The notes under the pieces: generated by a model | Seen by the model: the letters and a program-made list of their open reading frames with translations, nothing else | What the model was told of the DNA's origin: nothing | Database searches by the model: none | Part shown: positions 1 through 7,749 of the stretch, piece after piece | Numbering within the stretch: the stretch's first letter is position 1 | How the letters are laid out: each line of letters begins with the position of its first letter | Made by a program: the position numbers and the translations under genes | Origin: Candidatus Segetimicrobium genomatis | GTDB lineage: Bacteria > Sysuimicrobiota > Sysuimicrobiia > Sysuimicrobiales > Segetimicrobiaceae | Assembly (NCBI GenBank): GCA_005882275.1 | Contig: VBAK01000165.1 | Coordinates: 1-48,967, forward strand | Length of the DNA stretch: 48,967 nucleotides | Direction: 5' to 3'

Positions 1-506
1 CGGGGGGCCAACTGCAGCGCGTCGGGCTGGCGCGCGCGCTGATGGTCGACCCGATCTTCCTCGTCGCCGACGAACCCGTGTCCATGCTGGACGTCTCGGT
101 GCGGGCGGGGGTGCTGAACCTCATGAAGGCGATCGCCCGGGCGCGGCATCTCACCACGGTGTACATCTCGCACGACCTGTCGCTGGTGCGCTACGTGTGC
201 GAGACCACGATGATCATGTACCTGGGCACCGTCGCGGAGATCGGCCCCACGGACGCGGTGCTGGCGTCTCCCAAACATCCGTACACGCAGCTCCTGCTGG
301 CCGCGGCGCCCGTCCCGGACCCCGGGCGCCCCCTGCCCGAGATCACCGCGCCCGAGCAGGTCCCGACGCCCATCGGGCCGGGGATCGGGTGCCCGTTCCA
401 GGACCGGTGCCCGCAGGTGATGCCGGTGTGCCGGACCGTTCCGCCGCCGCTCGTCGTTGTCGGACCGAAGCAGCAGGCCGCCTGCCATCTCTACGGGCCG
501 CACTGA
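1..506 (+). CDS. Oligopeptide/dipeptide ABC transporter ATP-binding protein, 3' part
   Basis: The 5' end lies outside the window; the reading frame is open from base 3. About 167 residues are visible, beginning inside the ABC signature (GGQLQRV), followed by Walker B (IFLVADEP), the D-loop (SMLD) and the switch histidine (YISHD). The C-terminal tail is the Oligo_HPY extension typical of OppD/DppD/OppF proteins, with the clustered cysteines GCPFQDRC...VCR...ACHLY. It would energise import of peptides or similar solutes at the inner face of the membrane. It is followed by an M28-like hydrolase on the same strand, which fits import followed by breakdown of the solute. Whether it is the D-type or F-type ATPase cannot be told from this fragment. 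Confidence 0.93.
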   Translation, partial: GGQLQRVGLARALMVDPIFLVADEPVSMLDVSVRAGVLNLMKAIARARHLTTVYISHDLSLVRYVCETTMIMYLGTVAEIGPTDAVLASPKHPYTQLLLAAAPVPDPGRPLPEITAPEQVPTPIGPGIGCPFQDRCPQVMPVCRTVPPPLVVVGPKQQAACHLYGPH

Positions 507-520
507 CGGCCAAGACGAAG

Positions 521-553
521 GCCGATCGAAAGCCAATCGAAAGCCGATCGAAG
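521..553 (+). repeat. Three tandem 11-bp units
   Basis: Units GCCGATCGAAA (521-531), GCCAATCGAAA (532-542) and GCCGATCGAAG (543-553) follow one another directly. They lie in the gap between the ABC ATPase and the M28-like gene and run straight into a second array of 22-bp units. The last unit is also the core of the dispersed repeat described at 28069, 40221, 41005 and 48111. Confidence 0.85.
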
Positions 554-618
554 CGTGGAGTAGAGCAAAGGTAAGCGAGGAGTGGAACAAAGGTAAGCGA
601 GGAGTAGGACAAAGGTAA
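553..618 (+). repeat. Three tandem 22-bp units ending in a ribosome binding site
   Basis: The units 553-574, 575-596 and 597-618 share the pattern GCGWGGAGTRGRRCAAAGGTAA with only 1-4 differences between them. Each carries a purine-rich AAAGGTAA block. The third runs into AAGGAGGACACAG and the ATG at 630, so the final copy merges with the Shine-Dalgarno sequence of the M28-like gene. Slippage could expand or contract the array and change leader length. A related single copy lies in the secA leader at 40221-40260. Confidence 0.85.
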
Positions 619-629
619 GGAGGACACAG

Positions 630-2432
630 ATGCGGGTTGACGCGGTATCGGATCACGAGATCGAGCAGCAGGTGCTGCAGTCGCTCTCCCTGGATGACGC
701 GCGGGCGCTCCTCGATCGGTTCAGCAGCCTCGTCCGGGAGTCGGGCAGCCGCGACGAATGGACCGCCGCGCGGTGGATCGCCGCCCGCCTGAAATCCTGG
801 GGGGTCCCGCACACCCTGCACGACCCCGAACTGTTCCTCAGCGTCCCGAAGGCGGCGTCGCTCGAAATCCGCGTCCCCGCCCCGCGCACCATCCGCGCCA
901 AGACGCCCGCCTTCTCCGCCTCGACCGGCCGGGGATCCGTCCGGGGCCGGATCGTCTACGTTCCCACGGGCTACGCCGAAGGCGTGGAGTCGCTGTTCGA
1001 CTCGCCCATTGGCGCGGCAGGGAACGGGCCGGCGGGCCGGAAGGAGATCCAGGGCAAGATCGTCCTCACCGAAGGGCTGGCGACGCCCAAGAAGGTGGCG
1101 GATCTCGCGGCGCTGGGAGCCCGGGCGCTCATCTTCATGAACCCGGGGCAGGCGATCCACGAAGGCATCTGCACCACGATCTGGGGCGCGCCGGATCTCG
1201 ACTCGATCGGCCGGAAACCGGCGATCCCGGTCATCGCGATCAACCGGCCCGACGGGCAGGCGCTCAAGGCCCAGGTGGACGCGGGGCCGGTCGAGGTGAC
1301 GATCAAGACCAAACTGGACGAAGGGTGGAAGCGCTGTCCGGTGCTCGTGGCGGAGATCCCGGGCACGGACGACCCCGAGCGGTTCGTGCTGGTGCACGGC
1401 CACATCGATTCGTGGCACCAGGGCATCGGGGACAACGCGACGGGCGACGCGAGCCTGATGGAGCTCGCGCGGGTCTTCTGGCAGCACCGCGGGCGCCTCA
1501 GGCGCACGGTGCGCATCGCCTGGTGGCCCGGCCACTCCACGGGCCGGTACGCGGGCTCGACCTGGTACGCCGACACGTTCGCGCAGGAGCTCGACGAGCG
1601 GTGCGTCGCGCAGGTCGACATCGACTCGCCGGGCTGCCGGTGGGCGACCGAGTACAGCGGGATCTCCTGGATGAGCGAAGCGGACGCCTTCTGCAGGGCC
1701 GCGATCCGCGACGCCACGGGACAGGACGCGTCGGGGGAGCGGCCCCACCAGGCCGGCGACTACTCGTTCAACAACATCGGCATCACCGGCTTCTACATGC
1801 TGCTCTCGACGATGCCGGAGGCGCTCCGCAGGGACAAGGGCTACTACGCCGTCGGCGGCTGCGGCGCCAACATCCAGTGGCACACCGAGGATGACACGAT
1901 GGAATTGGTGGATTACGATATCCTCATGAACGACCTCCGGGTCTACGTGGTCTCGCTCCTGCGGGTCCTCAACGCGCCGGTGCATCCGTTCGACTTCCGG
2001 CTGGTCGCCCAGGAGTTCGGCCGCACCCTCGACGGCTACCAGCAGCAGGCCGGACCGGCGTTCGACTTCGGTCCGGCGCGCGCGGCGCTGGACCGGCTCG
2101 AGAGCGACCTCGAGGCGTTCTACGGGCAGGTCCAGGAGCTGACGCGGCGGCCGGTCGGCGACCCGGCCGTCCAGAGCGCCTGCGCGGCGATCCGCCGTCT
2201 GGCGCGCATCCTCGTGCCGCTGAACTTCACCCGGGAGGGCCGGTTCCGGCACGACCCGGCGGTGCCGATCCCGCCGCTCCCCGACCTCGCGCCGGCGGCG
2301 GGGCTGGCGCGGCATCCGGCGGGGTCGCACGAGGCGCGGGTGATCCAGACGTCTCTGCTGCGGGGCAGAAACCGGGTGGTCGCCGCGCTGAACCACGCCC
2401 GGCGCGCCGTGGCGGGCGAGGGGAGGAACTGA
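630..2432 (+). CDS. M28-family peptidase-like hydrolase with PA domain and altered active site
   Basis: A 600-residue protein of the M28 (aminopeptidase Y/S) superfamily. A PA-type insert occupies roughly residues 95-220 and the zinc-hydrolase core follows. Visible metal-site elements are H256-G-H258-I-D260, D271 in GDNATG, D330/D332 in VDIDSPG and H418 in QWHTEDD. In canonical M28 enzymes the third motif is a Glu-Glu pair before a GL-GS stretch; here the corresponding stretch at 297-305 reads AWWPGHSTG, without Glu. The fold assignment is firm, but ordinary aminopeptidase chemistry is doubtful. The ATG at 630 has a strong AAGGAGG eleven bases upstream. It sits between a peptide-type ABC ATPase and an E1 dehydrogenase pair whose first gene starts 2 bases after this stop, so the genes are probably co-transcribed. 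The natural substrate is unknown. Confidence 0.85.
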   Translation: MRVDAVSDHEIEQQVLQSLSLDDARALLDRFSSLVRESGSRDEWTAARWIAARLKSWGVPHTLHDPELFLSVPKAASLEIRVPAPRTIRAKTPAFSASTGRGSVRGRIVYVPTGYAEGVESLFDSPIGAAGNGPAGRKEIQGKIVLTEGLATPKKVADLAALGARALIFMNPGQAIHEGICTTIWGAPDLDSIGRKPAIPVIAINRPDGQALKAQVDAGPVEVTIKTKLDEGWKRCPVLVAEIPGTDDPERFVLVHGHIDSWHQGIGDNATGDASLMELARVFWQHRGRLRRTVRIAWWPGHSTGRYAGSTWYADTFAQELDERCVAQVDIDSPGCRWATEYSGISWMSEADAFCRAAIRDATGQDASGERPHQAGDYSFNNIGITGFYMLLSTMPEALRRDKGYYAVGGCGANIQWHTEDDTMELVDYDILMNDLRVYVVSLLRVLNAPVHPFDFRLVAQEFGRTLDGYQQQAGPAFDFGPARAALDRLESDLEAFYGQVQELTRRPVGDPAVQSACAAIRRLARILVPLNFTREGRFRHDPAVPIPPLPDLAPAAGLARHPAGSHEARVIQTSLLRGRNRVVAALNHARRAVAGEGRN

Positions 2433-2433
2433 C

Positions 2434-3432
2434 GTGGAGCCCGGCGGGCACGGACGCGGCGTCTCCGCGGTCGCGACCAAGGAGCAGTGGCTCCAGATGT
2501 ACGCGCAGATGGTCCGGATCCGGTTCTTCGAGGAGCAGGTCAACGAATTGTACACCGGCGGCAAGATGCCGGGGCTCGCCCACCTCTACATCGGCGAGGA
2601 GGCGGTCGCCGTGGGGGTCTGCTCGGCGCTGCGGCGCGACGACTACATCACGAGCACGCACCGCGGCCACGGGCACTGCCTGGCCAAAGGCGCAGCGGTC
2701 GACCGCATGTTTGCCGAACTGCTGGGCAAGGGCGCCGGCTACTGCCGGGGCAAGGGCGGCTCGATGCACATCGCCGACCCGGAGACCGGGAACCTCGGCG
2801 CGAACGCGATCGTGGGCGGCAGCACCGGCATCGCCGCGGGCGCCGCCCTCTCCGCCAGGATGCGGGGGACCGACCAGGTGACGGTGTGCTTCCTCGGCGA
2901 CGGCGCGCTGAACCAGGGGGTCCTCTACGAGGCCCTCAACATGGCGTCCCTCTGGAAGCTCCCGGTGATCTACGTCTGCGAGCACAACCGGTACGGCGAG
3001 TACACGCCCTCGGACGAAGTCACGGCCGGCGACGTCACGGCCCGCCCCGCCGCGTGGGCGGTGCGCACGGACGAGGTGGACGGCCAGGACGTCCGGGCGG
3101 TCTACGCGACGGCGCTGGGACATGTGCAGCGGGCGCGCGCGGGGGACGGGCCGGGGTTCCTCCTCTGCCACACCTACCGGTTCCGCGGCCACCATGTCGG
3201 GGACATCAACCGCTCCTACTACCGTTCGCAGCAGGAGGAAACGGCCTGGTCGCGCGAGCGGGATCCGATCCGCCTGCTCGGCCTGTGGCTGATCCGGCAG
3301 CGCATGGCCGCCGCCGCGGAATTGGAGCGGGTCGAGCAGGGCGGCCGCGCCGAGATCGCCGCCGGCCTGCAGTTCGCGCTCGAGGCGCCGTATCCCGACC
3401 CGGGCGAGGTCACCGAGGATGTCTATGCTTAG
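2434..3432 (+). CDS. Thiamine-diphosphate-dependent dehydrogenase E1 component, alpha subunit
   Basis: A 332-residue E1 alpha subunit of the pyruvate/acetoin dehydrogenase family, which decarboxylates a 2-oxo acid or cleaves acetoin with ThDP. The ThDP-binding motif GDG...N is visible from about residue 155 (FLGDGALNQG) to the Asn in CEHNRYGEY. The phosphorylation-loop region YRFRGHHVGD is also typical. The GTG start at 2434 follows the upstream TGA by one base, and the beta subunit gene overlaps the 3' end by 14 bases, so the two subunits are translationally coupled. Sequence style is closest to AcoA/PdhA proteins. No E2 or E3 gene follows in the window, so the acyl acceptor is not evident. 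Assignment to acetoin rather than pyruvate or a branched-chain oxo acid is not possible from sequence alone. Confidence 0.93.
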   Translation: MEPGGHGRGVSAVATKEQWLQMYAQMVRIRFFEEQVNELYTGGKMPGLAHLYIGEEAVAVGVCSALRRDDYITSTHRGHGHCLAKGAAVDRMFAELLGKGAGYCRGKGGSMHIADPETGNLGANAIVGGSTGIAAGAALSARMRGTDQVTVCFLGDGALNQGVLYEALNMASLWKLPVIYVCEHNRYGEYTPSDEVTAGDVTARPAAWAVRTDEVDGQDVRAVYATALGHVQRARAGDGPGFLLCHTYRFRGHHVGDINRSYYRSQQEETAWSRERDPIRLLGLWLIRQRMAAAAELERVEQGGRAEIAAGLQFALEAPYPDPGEVTEDVYA

Positions 3433-4444
3433 GGCGGAGCCGGCCGAGGGTGGGCGGGCGGCGACGCGGGAGCTGACCTTCGGCCAGGCGATCAAGGAAG
3501 CGCTCTCCGAGGAGATGCGGCGGGATCCGCGGGTGTTCATCATCGGCGAAGACGTGGCCGAGGCGGGCACGGTGTTCAAGGTCCTGGCCGGGCTCGTCGA
3601 GGAGTTCGGGGCCAAGCGGGTGCTCGACTCGCCGATCTCGGAGGCCGGCATCACCGGGATCGGGGTCGGGGCCGCGATGACCGGGATGCGCCCGGTGGTC
3701 GACATCATGTTCGGCGACTTCATCACGCTGGCGATGGACCAGATCGTGAACCAGGCGGCCAAGGTGCACTACATGTCGGGCGGCAAGCTGCGGGTGCCCA
3801 TGGTCATCCGCACGACGATGGGCGCGACCCGGCGGTCCGCCGCGCAGCACAGCCAGAGCCTGCACGCGTGGCCCGCCCACGTCCCGGGGCTCAAGGTCGC
3901 GCTCCCCTCCACCCCGGCCGACGCCAAGGGGCTGCTCGTCACCGCGATCCGCGACGACAACCCGGTCGTCTTCTTCGAGGACAAGATGATGTACGGACTC
4001 AAGGGGCCGGTCCCGGAGGGCGAGTACGCCATCCCCTTCGGGGTCGCCGACATCAAGCGGCCGGGGACCGACATCACCATCGTCGCCACGAGCAGCATGG
4101 TGCACGTCGCGCTCGAGGCGGCAACACGGCTGGAAGGCGCGGGGATCAGCGCGGAAGTGGTCGACCCCCGCACCCTGGCGCCCCTCGACGCGGCGACCCT
4201 CATCGCGTCGGCGCAGAAGACCGGCCGCGCGATCGTGGTGGACGAGGGGTACCAGCAGTTCGGGGCGACCGCGGAGATCGCCGCCGTGATCGCCGACGGG
4301 GCGTTCGACTACCTGGACGCCCCGGTCAAACGCATCGGGGCGATGAACGTTCCGGTGCCGTTCTCGCCGGTCCTGGAGGACCAGACCGTCCCCACCGCGG
4401 AGTCGGTGGCGGCGGCGGCGAAGGCCATGTGCGGGCGGGCGTGA
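3419..4444 (+). CDS. Thiamine-diphosphate-dependent dehydrogenase E1 component, beta subunit
   Basis: A 341-residue transketolase-like beta subunit that pairs with the preceding alpha subunit in an alpha2beta2 E1 enzyme. Hallmarks include GEDVAEAGTVFKV near the N terminus, the ThDP-activating Glu in DSPISEAGITGIGVGAA, RTTMGATRRSAAQHSQSLHA, and the C-terminal domain with VVDPRTLAPLD and VVDEGYQQFG. The start at 3419 overlaps the alpha gene; an ATG two codons later (3425) is an alternative. The subunit order and overlap are those of AcoA-AcoB/PdhA-PdhB pairs. The lipoyl partner and dihydrolipoyl dehydrogenase must be encoded elsewhere if the complex is complete. The next gene on the strand starts 48 bases downstream. 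Confidence 0.93.
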   Translation: MSMLRAEPAEGGRAATRELTFGQAIKEALSEEMRRDPRVFIIGEDVAEAGTVFKVLAGLVEEFGAKRVLDSPISEAGITGIGVGAAMTGMRPVVDIMFGDFITLAMDQIVNQAAKVHYMSGGKLRVPMVIRTTMGATRRSAAQHSQSLHAWPAHVPGLKVALPSTPADAKGLLVTAIRDDNPVVFFEDKMMYGLKGPVPEGEYAIPFGVADIKRPGTDITIVATSSMVHVALEAATRLEGAGISAEVVDPRTLAPLDAATLIASAQKTGRAIVVDEGYQQFGATAEIAAVIADGAFDYLDAPVKRIGAMNVPVPFSPVLEDQTVPTAESVAAAAKAMCGRA

Positions 4445-4492
4445 GGGGCGGGGACGGCGTCCCGCCGCGGGCGGCCGTCAGGAGGGAGTGAC

Positions 4493-5863
4493 ATGGGACT
4501 GAAAACGTTTGGCCTCATGGGCGTCGACTGGGAGGAGCGGGTCAACTACGACCGGCTGCGCAAAGAGCGCCTCGAGCGGGCCAAGCGGGAACTGGCGCGG
4601 TCGGGGCTGGGCGCCCTGCTCTGCTTCGACATGAACAACATCCGCTACATCACGGCCACCCACATCGGGACCTGGGCGATGGACAAGCTGGTGCGCTTCT
4701 CCCTGCTCCCCAGGGACGCCGAGCCGATCGTGTGGGACTTTGGATCGGCGGCGCGGCACCACCAGATCTACTGCCCGTGGCTGGACGGGCGCGCTCCGGC
4801 CGGCATCTCCACCCTCCGGGGCGCGATGTCCCCCGACGCCGGGCGGGCGGAGGACGTCGCGAAGAAGATCAAACGGGAACTGGAGGCCCGGGGCCTCCAC
4901 CGGGAGCCGGTCGGCGTCGACGTCGTCGAGCTGCCGGTGCTGTTCGCCCTCCAGGCCGCGGGCCTCCAGGTCGTCGACGGCCAGCAGGTGATGCAGCAGG
5001 CCCGGCTGATCAAGACCCAGGACGAGATCACCCTGCTCAACACGGCCTGCATGATGGTGGACGCCGCCTACGACAAACTCTACCGGACGATGAAGCCGGG
5101 GATGCGCGAGAACGAGTGCGTCGGCCTCGTGGCCAAGGTCCTCTACGACCTCGGCTCGGAGCACGTCGAAGGCGTCAACGCCATCTCGGGGGAGCGGTGC
5201 AGCCCCCACCCGCACGTCTACACCGACCGCGCGCTGCGCCCGGGCGATCCGGCGTACTTCGACATCCTGCACAGCTACAACGGCTACCGGACCTGCTACT
5301 ACCGCACCTTCGCCATCGGCAGCGCGTCCGCGGCCATGGTCGACGCCTACACGCGGTGCCGCGACTACCTGGACGCCGCCATCGGCCTGATCCGGCCCGG
5401 GGTCACCACCGCGGACGTGGTCGAGGTCTGGCCCAAGGCGCAGGAGTTCGGCTTCCCCGACGAGGAGGCGGCCTTCGCGCTGCAGTTCGGCCACGGCGTC
5501 GGGCTCTCCATCTGGGAGAAGCCCATCTTCAGCCGCCTGGTCTCACTCGACCATCCGGAAGTCATCCAGGAGGGGATGGTGTTCGCCCTCGAGACGTTCT
5601 GGCCGGCCAGGGACGGCTGGTCGGCGGCTCGGATCGAGGAGCAGCTGGTGGTGACGAAGGACGGGTGCGAAGTCATCACCCGGCTTCCGGCGGAGGAACT
5701 GCTCGTCGCCGGCGCGCACCACTACACGGTCGCCGGTCCCCTCCCCAAGACGCGGGAAACGCAGTCCCACCTCAACCGCCGCCCCGACGCGCGCCGGGGG
5801 GATGGGACGGTGCGCGCCGTCGTGGCGGGCGCCAAGAACGAAGGCGGGAAGGTCCGGACCTAA
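4493..5863 (+). CDS. M24-family (Xaa-Pro aminopeptidase/creatinase fold) hydrolase with altered metal site
   Basis: A 456-residue protein with an N-terminal creatinase-like domain and a C-terminal pita-bread M24 domain. The five M24 metal ligands should be D, D, H, E, E. D257 (FDILHS), H334 (FGHGVGLS), E367 (FALETFW) and the Glu in RIEEQL (382/383) are present. The second Asp is replaced by C268 in GYRTCYYRTF, eleven residues after D257 where Asp is expected. This suggests a one-metal or metal-free enzyme, as in creatinase-type relatives that hydrolyse non-peptide C-N bonds, rather than a true aminopeptidase P; that is inference. AGGAGGG stands ahead of the ATG. It closes the M28-E1-M24 cluster and is convergent with the alcohol dehydrogenase gene. 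Confidence 0.87.
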   Translation: MGLKTFGLMGVDWEERVNYDRLRKERLERAKRELARSGLGALLCFDMNNIRYITATHIGTWAMDKLVRFSLLPRDAEPIVWDFGSAARHHQIYCPWLDGRAPAGISTLRGAMSPDAGRAEDVAKKIKRELEARGLHREPVGVDVVELPVLFALQAAGLQVVDGQQVMQQARLIKTQDEITLLNTACMMVDAAYDKLYRTMKPGMRENECVGLVAKVLYDLGSEHVEGVNAISGERCSPHPHVYTDRALRPGDPAYFDILHSYNGYRTCYYRTFAIGSASAAMVDAYTRCRDYLDAAIGLIRPGVTTADVVEVWPKAQEFGFPDEEAAFALQFGHGVGLSIWEKPIFSRLVSLDHPEVIQEGMVFALETFWPARDGWSAARIEEQLVVTKDGCEVITRLPAEELLVAGAHHYTVAGPLPKTRETQSHLNRRPDARRGDGTVRAVVAGAKNEGGKVRT

Positions 5864-5885
5864 CCGGTTCCCGAGCCCCGCGACC

Positions 5886-6902
5886 TCACGGAACGAGCTG
5901 AATCTTCAGGGATTCGCCGCTCCGGAACAGCGCCAGCGCGTCCGTGTACCGGGCGAGCGGGAGCGTGTGCGTCAGGATCGGCTGCACGCGGACGGCGCCG
6001 CTCTCCAGGAACTCGATGGTGGGAAAGAACGTGTAGTTCACGGCCATGGAGCCGTAGATCGTCAGGTCATTGTTGTACACTTTGAACGGCTCAAAGCTGA
6101 CCTTTGCGCCGGCGGGAGAGACCCCGAAGATGAGCAGCCGCCCGCCGCGTTTCACGTACGCAAACGCCTCCTCGACCACACGCGGGTTCCCCGTCGCATC
6201 GATCACCACGTCGAATCCCCGCGGATGCGCCTGGCGCAGCGTCTCATTGAGCGCGGCGCCGGGGGACGCGGTCAGGTCGGCGCCCAGCTCGCGGGCCACG
6301 GCGAGGCGGTTGGCCTTCAAATCCACCATCGCCAGGCTCGCCGCCCCGTCATGCTTCACCGCCTGCAGCAGCAACAGTCCCATCGGTCCGGCGCCGAAGA
6401 TCAGAACTTCGTCTCCGACGGCGATCGGCATTCGCTTGAGGGCCCAGGTCACGCATGACAGGGGCTCGACGAACGCGCCCTCCGCAAAGCTCATCCGCTC
6501 AGGGAGCAGGTAGGCGTTCCGGGCCGGCGCCCGGACGTACTCGGCAAACCCTCCGTCCGTCGTGTCCCCAATGGCGCCCCACCGCTCGCAGAGGTTCCCG
6601 CGAAGCGTCTTGCAGAAGTAGCACTCTCCACAGAAGAGCGAGGGATCGACCGCGACGCGGTCCCCCTCGCGCAGGCCCTGGACCCCCCGGCCGACTCCCG
6701 CGACGACACCGGCCATCTCGTGTCCGGGGATCAGCGGGAACGGGGACGGCGGAAACTCGCCGTCGAAGATGTGCAGGTCGGTGCCGCAGATCCCGCAGGC
6801 CTTCACGTTCACAATCACGTCGTTGGGCCCCGGGGTCGGGGTCGGCACCTCTTCCACCACCGCCTCGTGAGGCCGCTGAAGCACGACCGCCTTCATCTCC
6901 AT
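5886..6902 (-). CDS. Zinc-dependent medium-chain alcohol/polyol dehydrogenase
   Basis: A 338-residue MDR-family dehydrogenase (sorbitol/threonine dehydrogenase branch) that oxidises a secondary alcohol with NAD(P). The catalytic zinc region CGICGTDLH and PGHEMAGVV is present. So is the four-cysteine structural-zinc lobe CGECYFCKTLRGNLC, and the Rossmann loop GAGPMGLLLLQ. The start is ATG at 6902, with an in-frame ATG at 6896 as alternative; GGGGAGGGG lies just upstream. It is the last gene of the importer operon, 19 bases after the second permease gene, so it probably acts on the imported sugar alcohol. The exact substrate is not readable from sequence. Confidence 0.92.
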   Translation of the reverse strand: MEMKAVVLQRPHEAVVEEVPTPTPGPNDVIVNVKACGICGTDLHIFDGEFPPSPFPLIPGHEMAGVVAGVGRGVQGLREGDRVAVDPSLFCGECYFCKTLRGNLCERWGAIGDTTDGGFAEYVRAPARNAYLLPERMSFAEGAFVEPLSCVTWALKRMPIAVGDEVLIFGAGPMGLLLLQAVKHDGAASLAMVDLKANRLAVARELGADLTASPGAALNETLRQAHPRGFDVVIDATGNPRVVEEAFAYVKRGGRLLIFGVSPAGAKVSFEPFKVYNNDLTIYGSMAVNYTFFPTIEFLESGAVRVQPILTHTLPLARYTDALALFRSGESLKIQLVP

Positions 6903-6921
6903 CCCCTCCCCGTGTAGCGCC

Positions 6922-7749
6922 TCATCCTTTGATCGCGCCCATGGTCAACCCGCGCACCAGCTGCCGCTGCGCCGCCCAGCCGGCCAGCACGACGGGGGCA
7001 ATGGCGAGCGCGGACGCCGCCGACATCTTCGCCCAGAACAACCCCTCCGAGGTCTTGAACGAGGAGATGAAGACGGCCAGCGTCGCGGCGTTGGTGTAGG
7101 TCATGCTGACGGCGATGAAAAACTCGTTCCAGGCCAGAATGAGCGAGAGGAGCGTGGTCGCGGCGAGGCCGGGGACGGCGAGCGGCAGCGTAACGCGGAC
7201 GAAGCCCGCCGCCAGCGAGGCGCCGTCGACCTGGGTCGCCTCGATGATCTCCCTCGGGACCTCAGCGAAGAACGATCGCATCATCCAGACGACCAGCGGA
7301 AGGTTCATCATGGTGTACAGGAGGATCATCCCCAGCCGGGTGTCCAGCAGGTGGAGGCGCGAGAACAGGACATACAACGGGACGATCACCGCCACGACCG
7401 GCAACATCTTTGTGGAGAGGATCCAAAACAACACATCCCGGGTGTGCCTGGTCGGATAGAAGGCGAGGCTGTACGCCGCCGGAACGCCGAGCAGGCACGC
7501 CAGCACGGTGGACCCCAGGCCGATGATGACGGAATTCAAGAAAAAGCGGCCGAACTGGGCGACCCCCAACGCGTATCCGAAGTTCTCCAGGGTGGGGCGC
7601 CACGCGAGCAACGGGGGCAGCTGGAAGGCCTGCGCCTCCGTCTTGAAGCCGGTCATGACCATCCAGGCGATCGGCGCGACGAGGGCGAGCGCCACCAGGT
7701 ACGTGAACAGCGTGAGGGCCGCGCTCCTCCAGGAAGGCTTCACGGTCAC
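6922..7749 (-). CDS. Carbohydrate ABC transporter permease (MalG-like)
   Basis: A 275-residue inner-membrane permease with six predicted membrane segments, beginning with a hydrophobic helix right after VTVKPSWRSAAL. The cytoplasmic EAA loop is clear near residue 185 (EATQVDGASLAAGFVRVTLP), where the ATPase docks. The GTG start at 7749 overlaps the TGA of the preceding permease gene in a GTGA arrangement, so the two subunits are translationally coupled. It is the second membrane subunit of a binding-protein-dependent sugar or polyol importer. The same frame stays open far upstream through the other permease gene, but only this segment is membrane-protein-like and conserved in style. Confidence 0.92.
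   Translation of the reverse strand: MTVKPSWRSAALTLFTYLVALALVAPIAWMVMTGFKTEAQAFQLPPLLAWRPTLENFGYALGVAQFGRFFLNSVIIGLGSTVLACLLGVPAAYSLAFYPTRHTRDVLFWILSTKMLPVVAVIVPLYVLFSRLHLLDTRLGMILLYTMMNLPLVVWMMRSFFAEVPREIIEATQVDGASLAAGFVRVTLPLAVPGLAATTLLSLILAWNEFFIAVSMTYTNAATLAVFISSFKTSEGLFWAKMSAASALAIAPVVLAGWAAQRQLVRGLTMGAIKG

Noticed and set aside
553-618. A minimal CRISPR array
   Set aside because: The repeats are directly adjacent with no spacers, are not conserved to CRISPR standard, and no cas gene is present.
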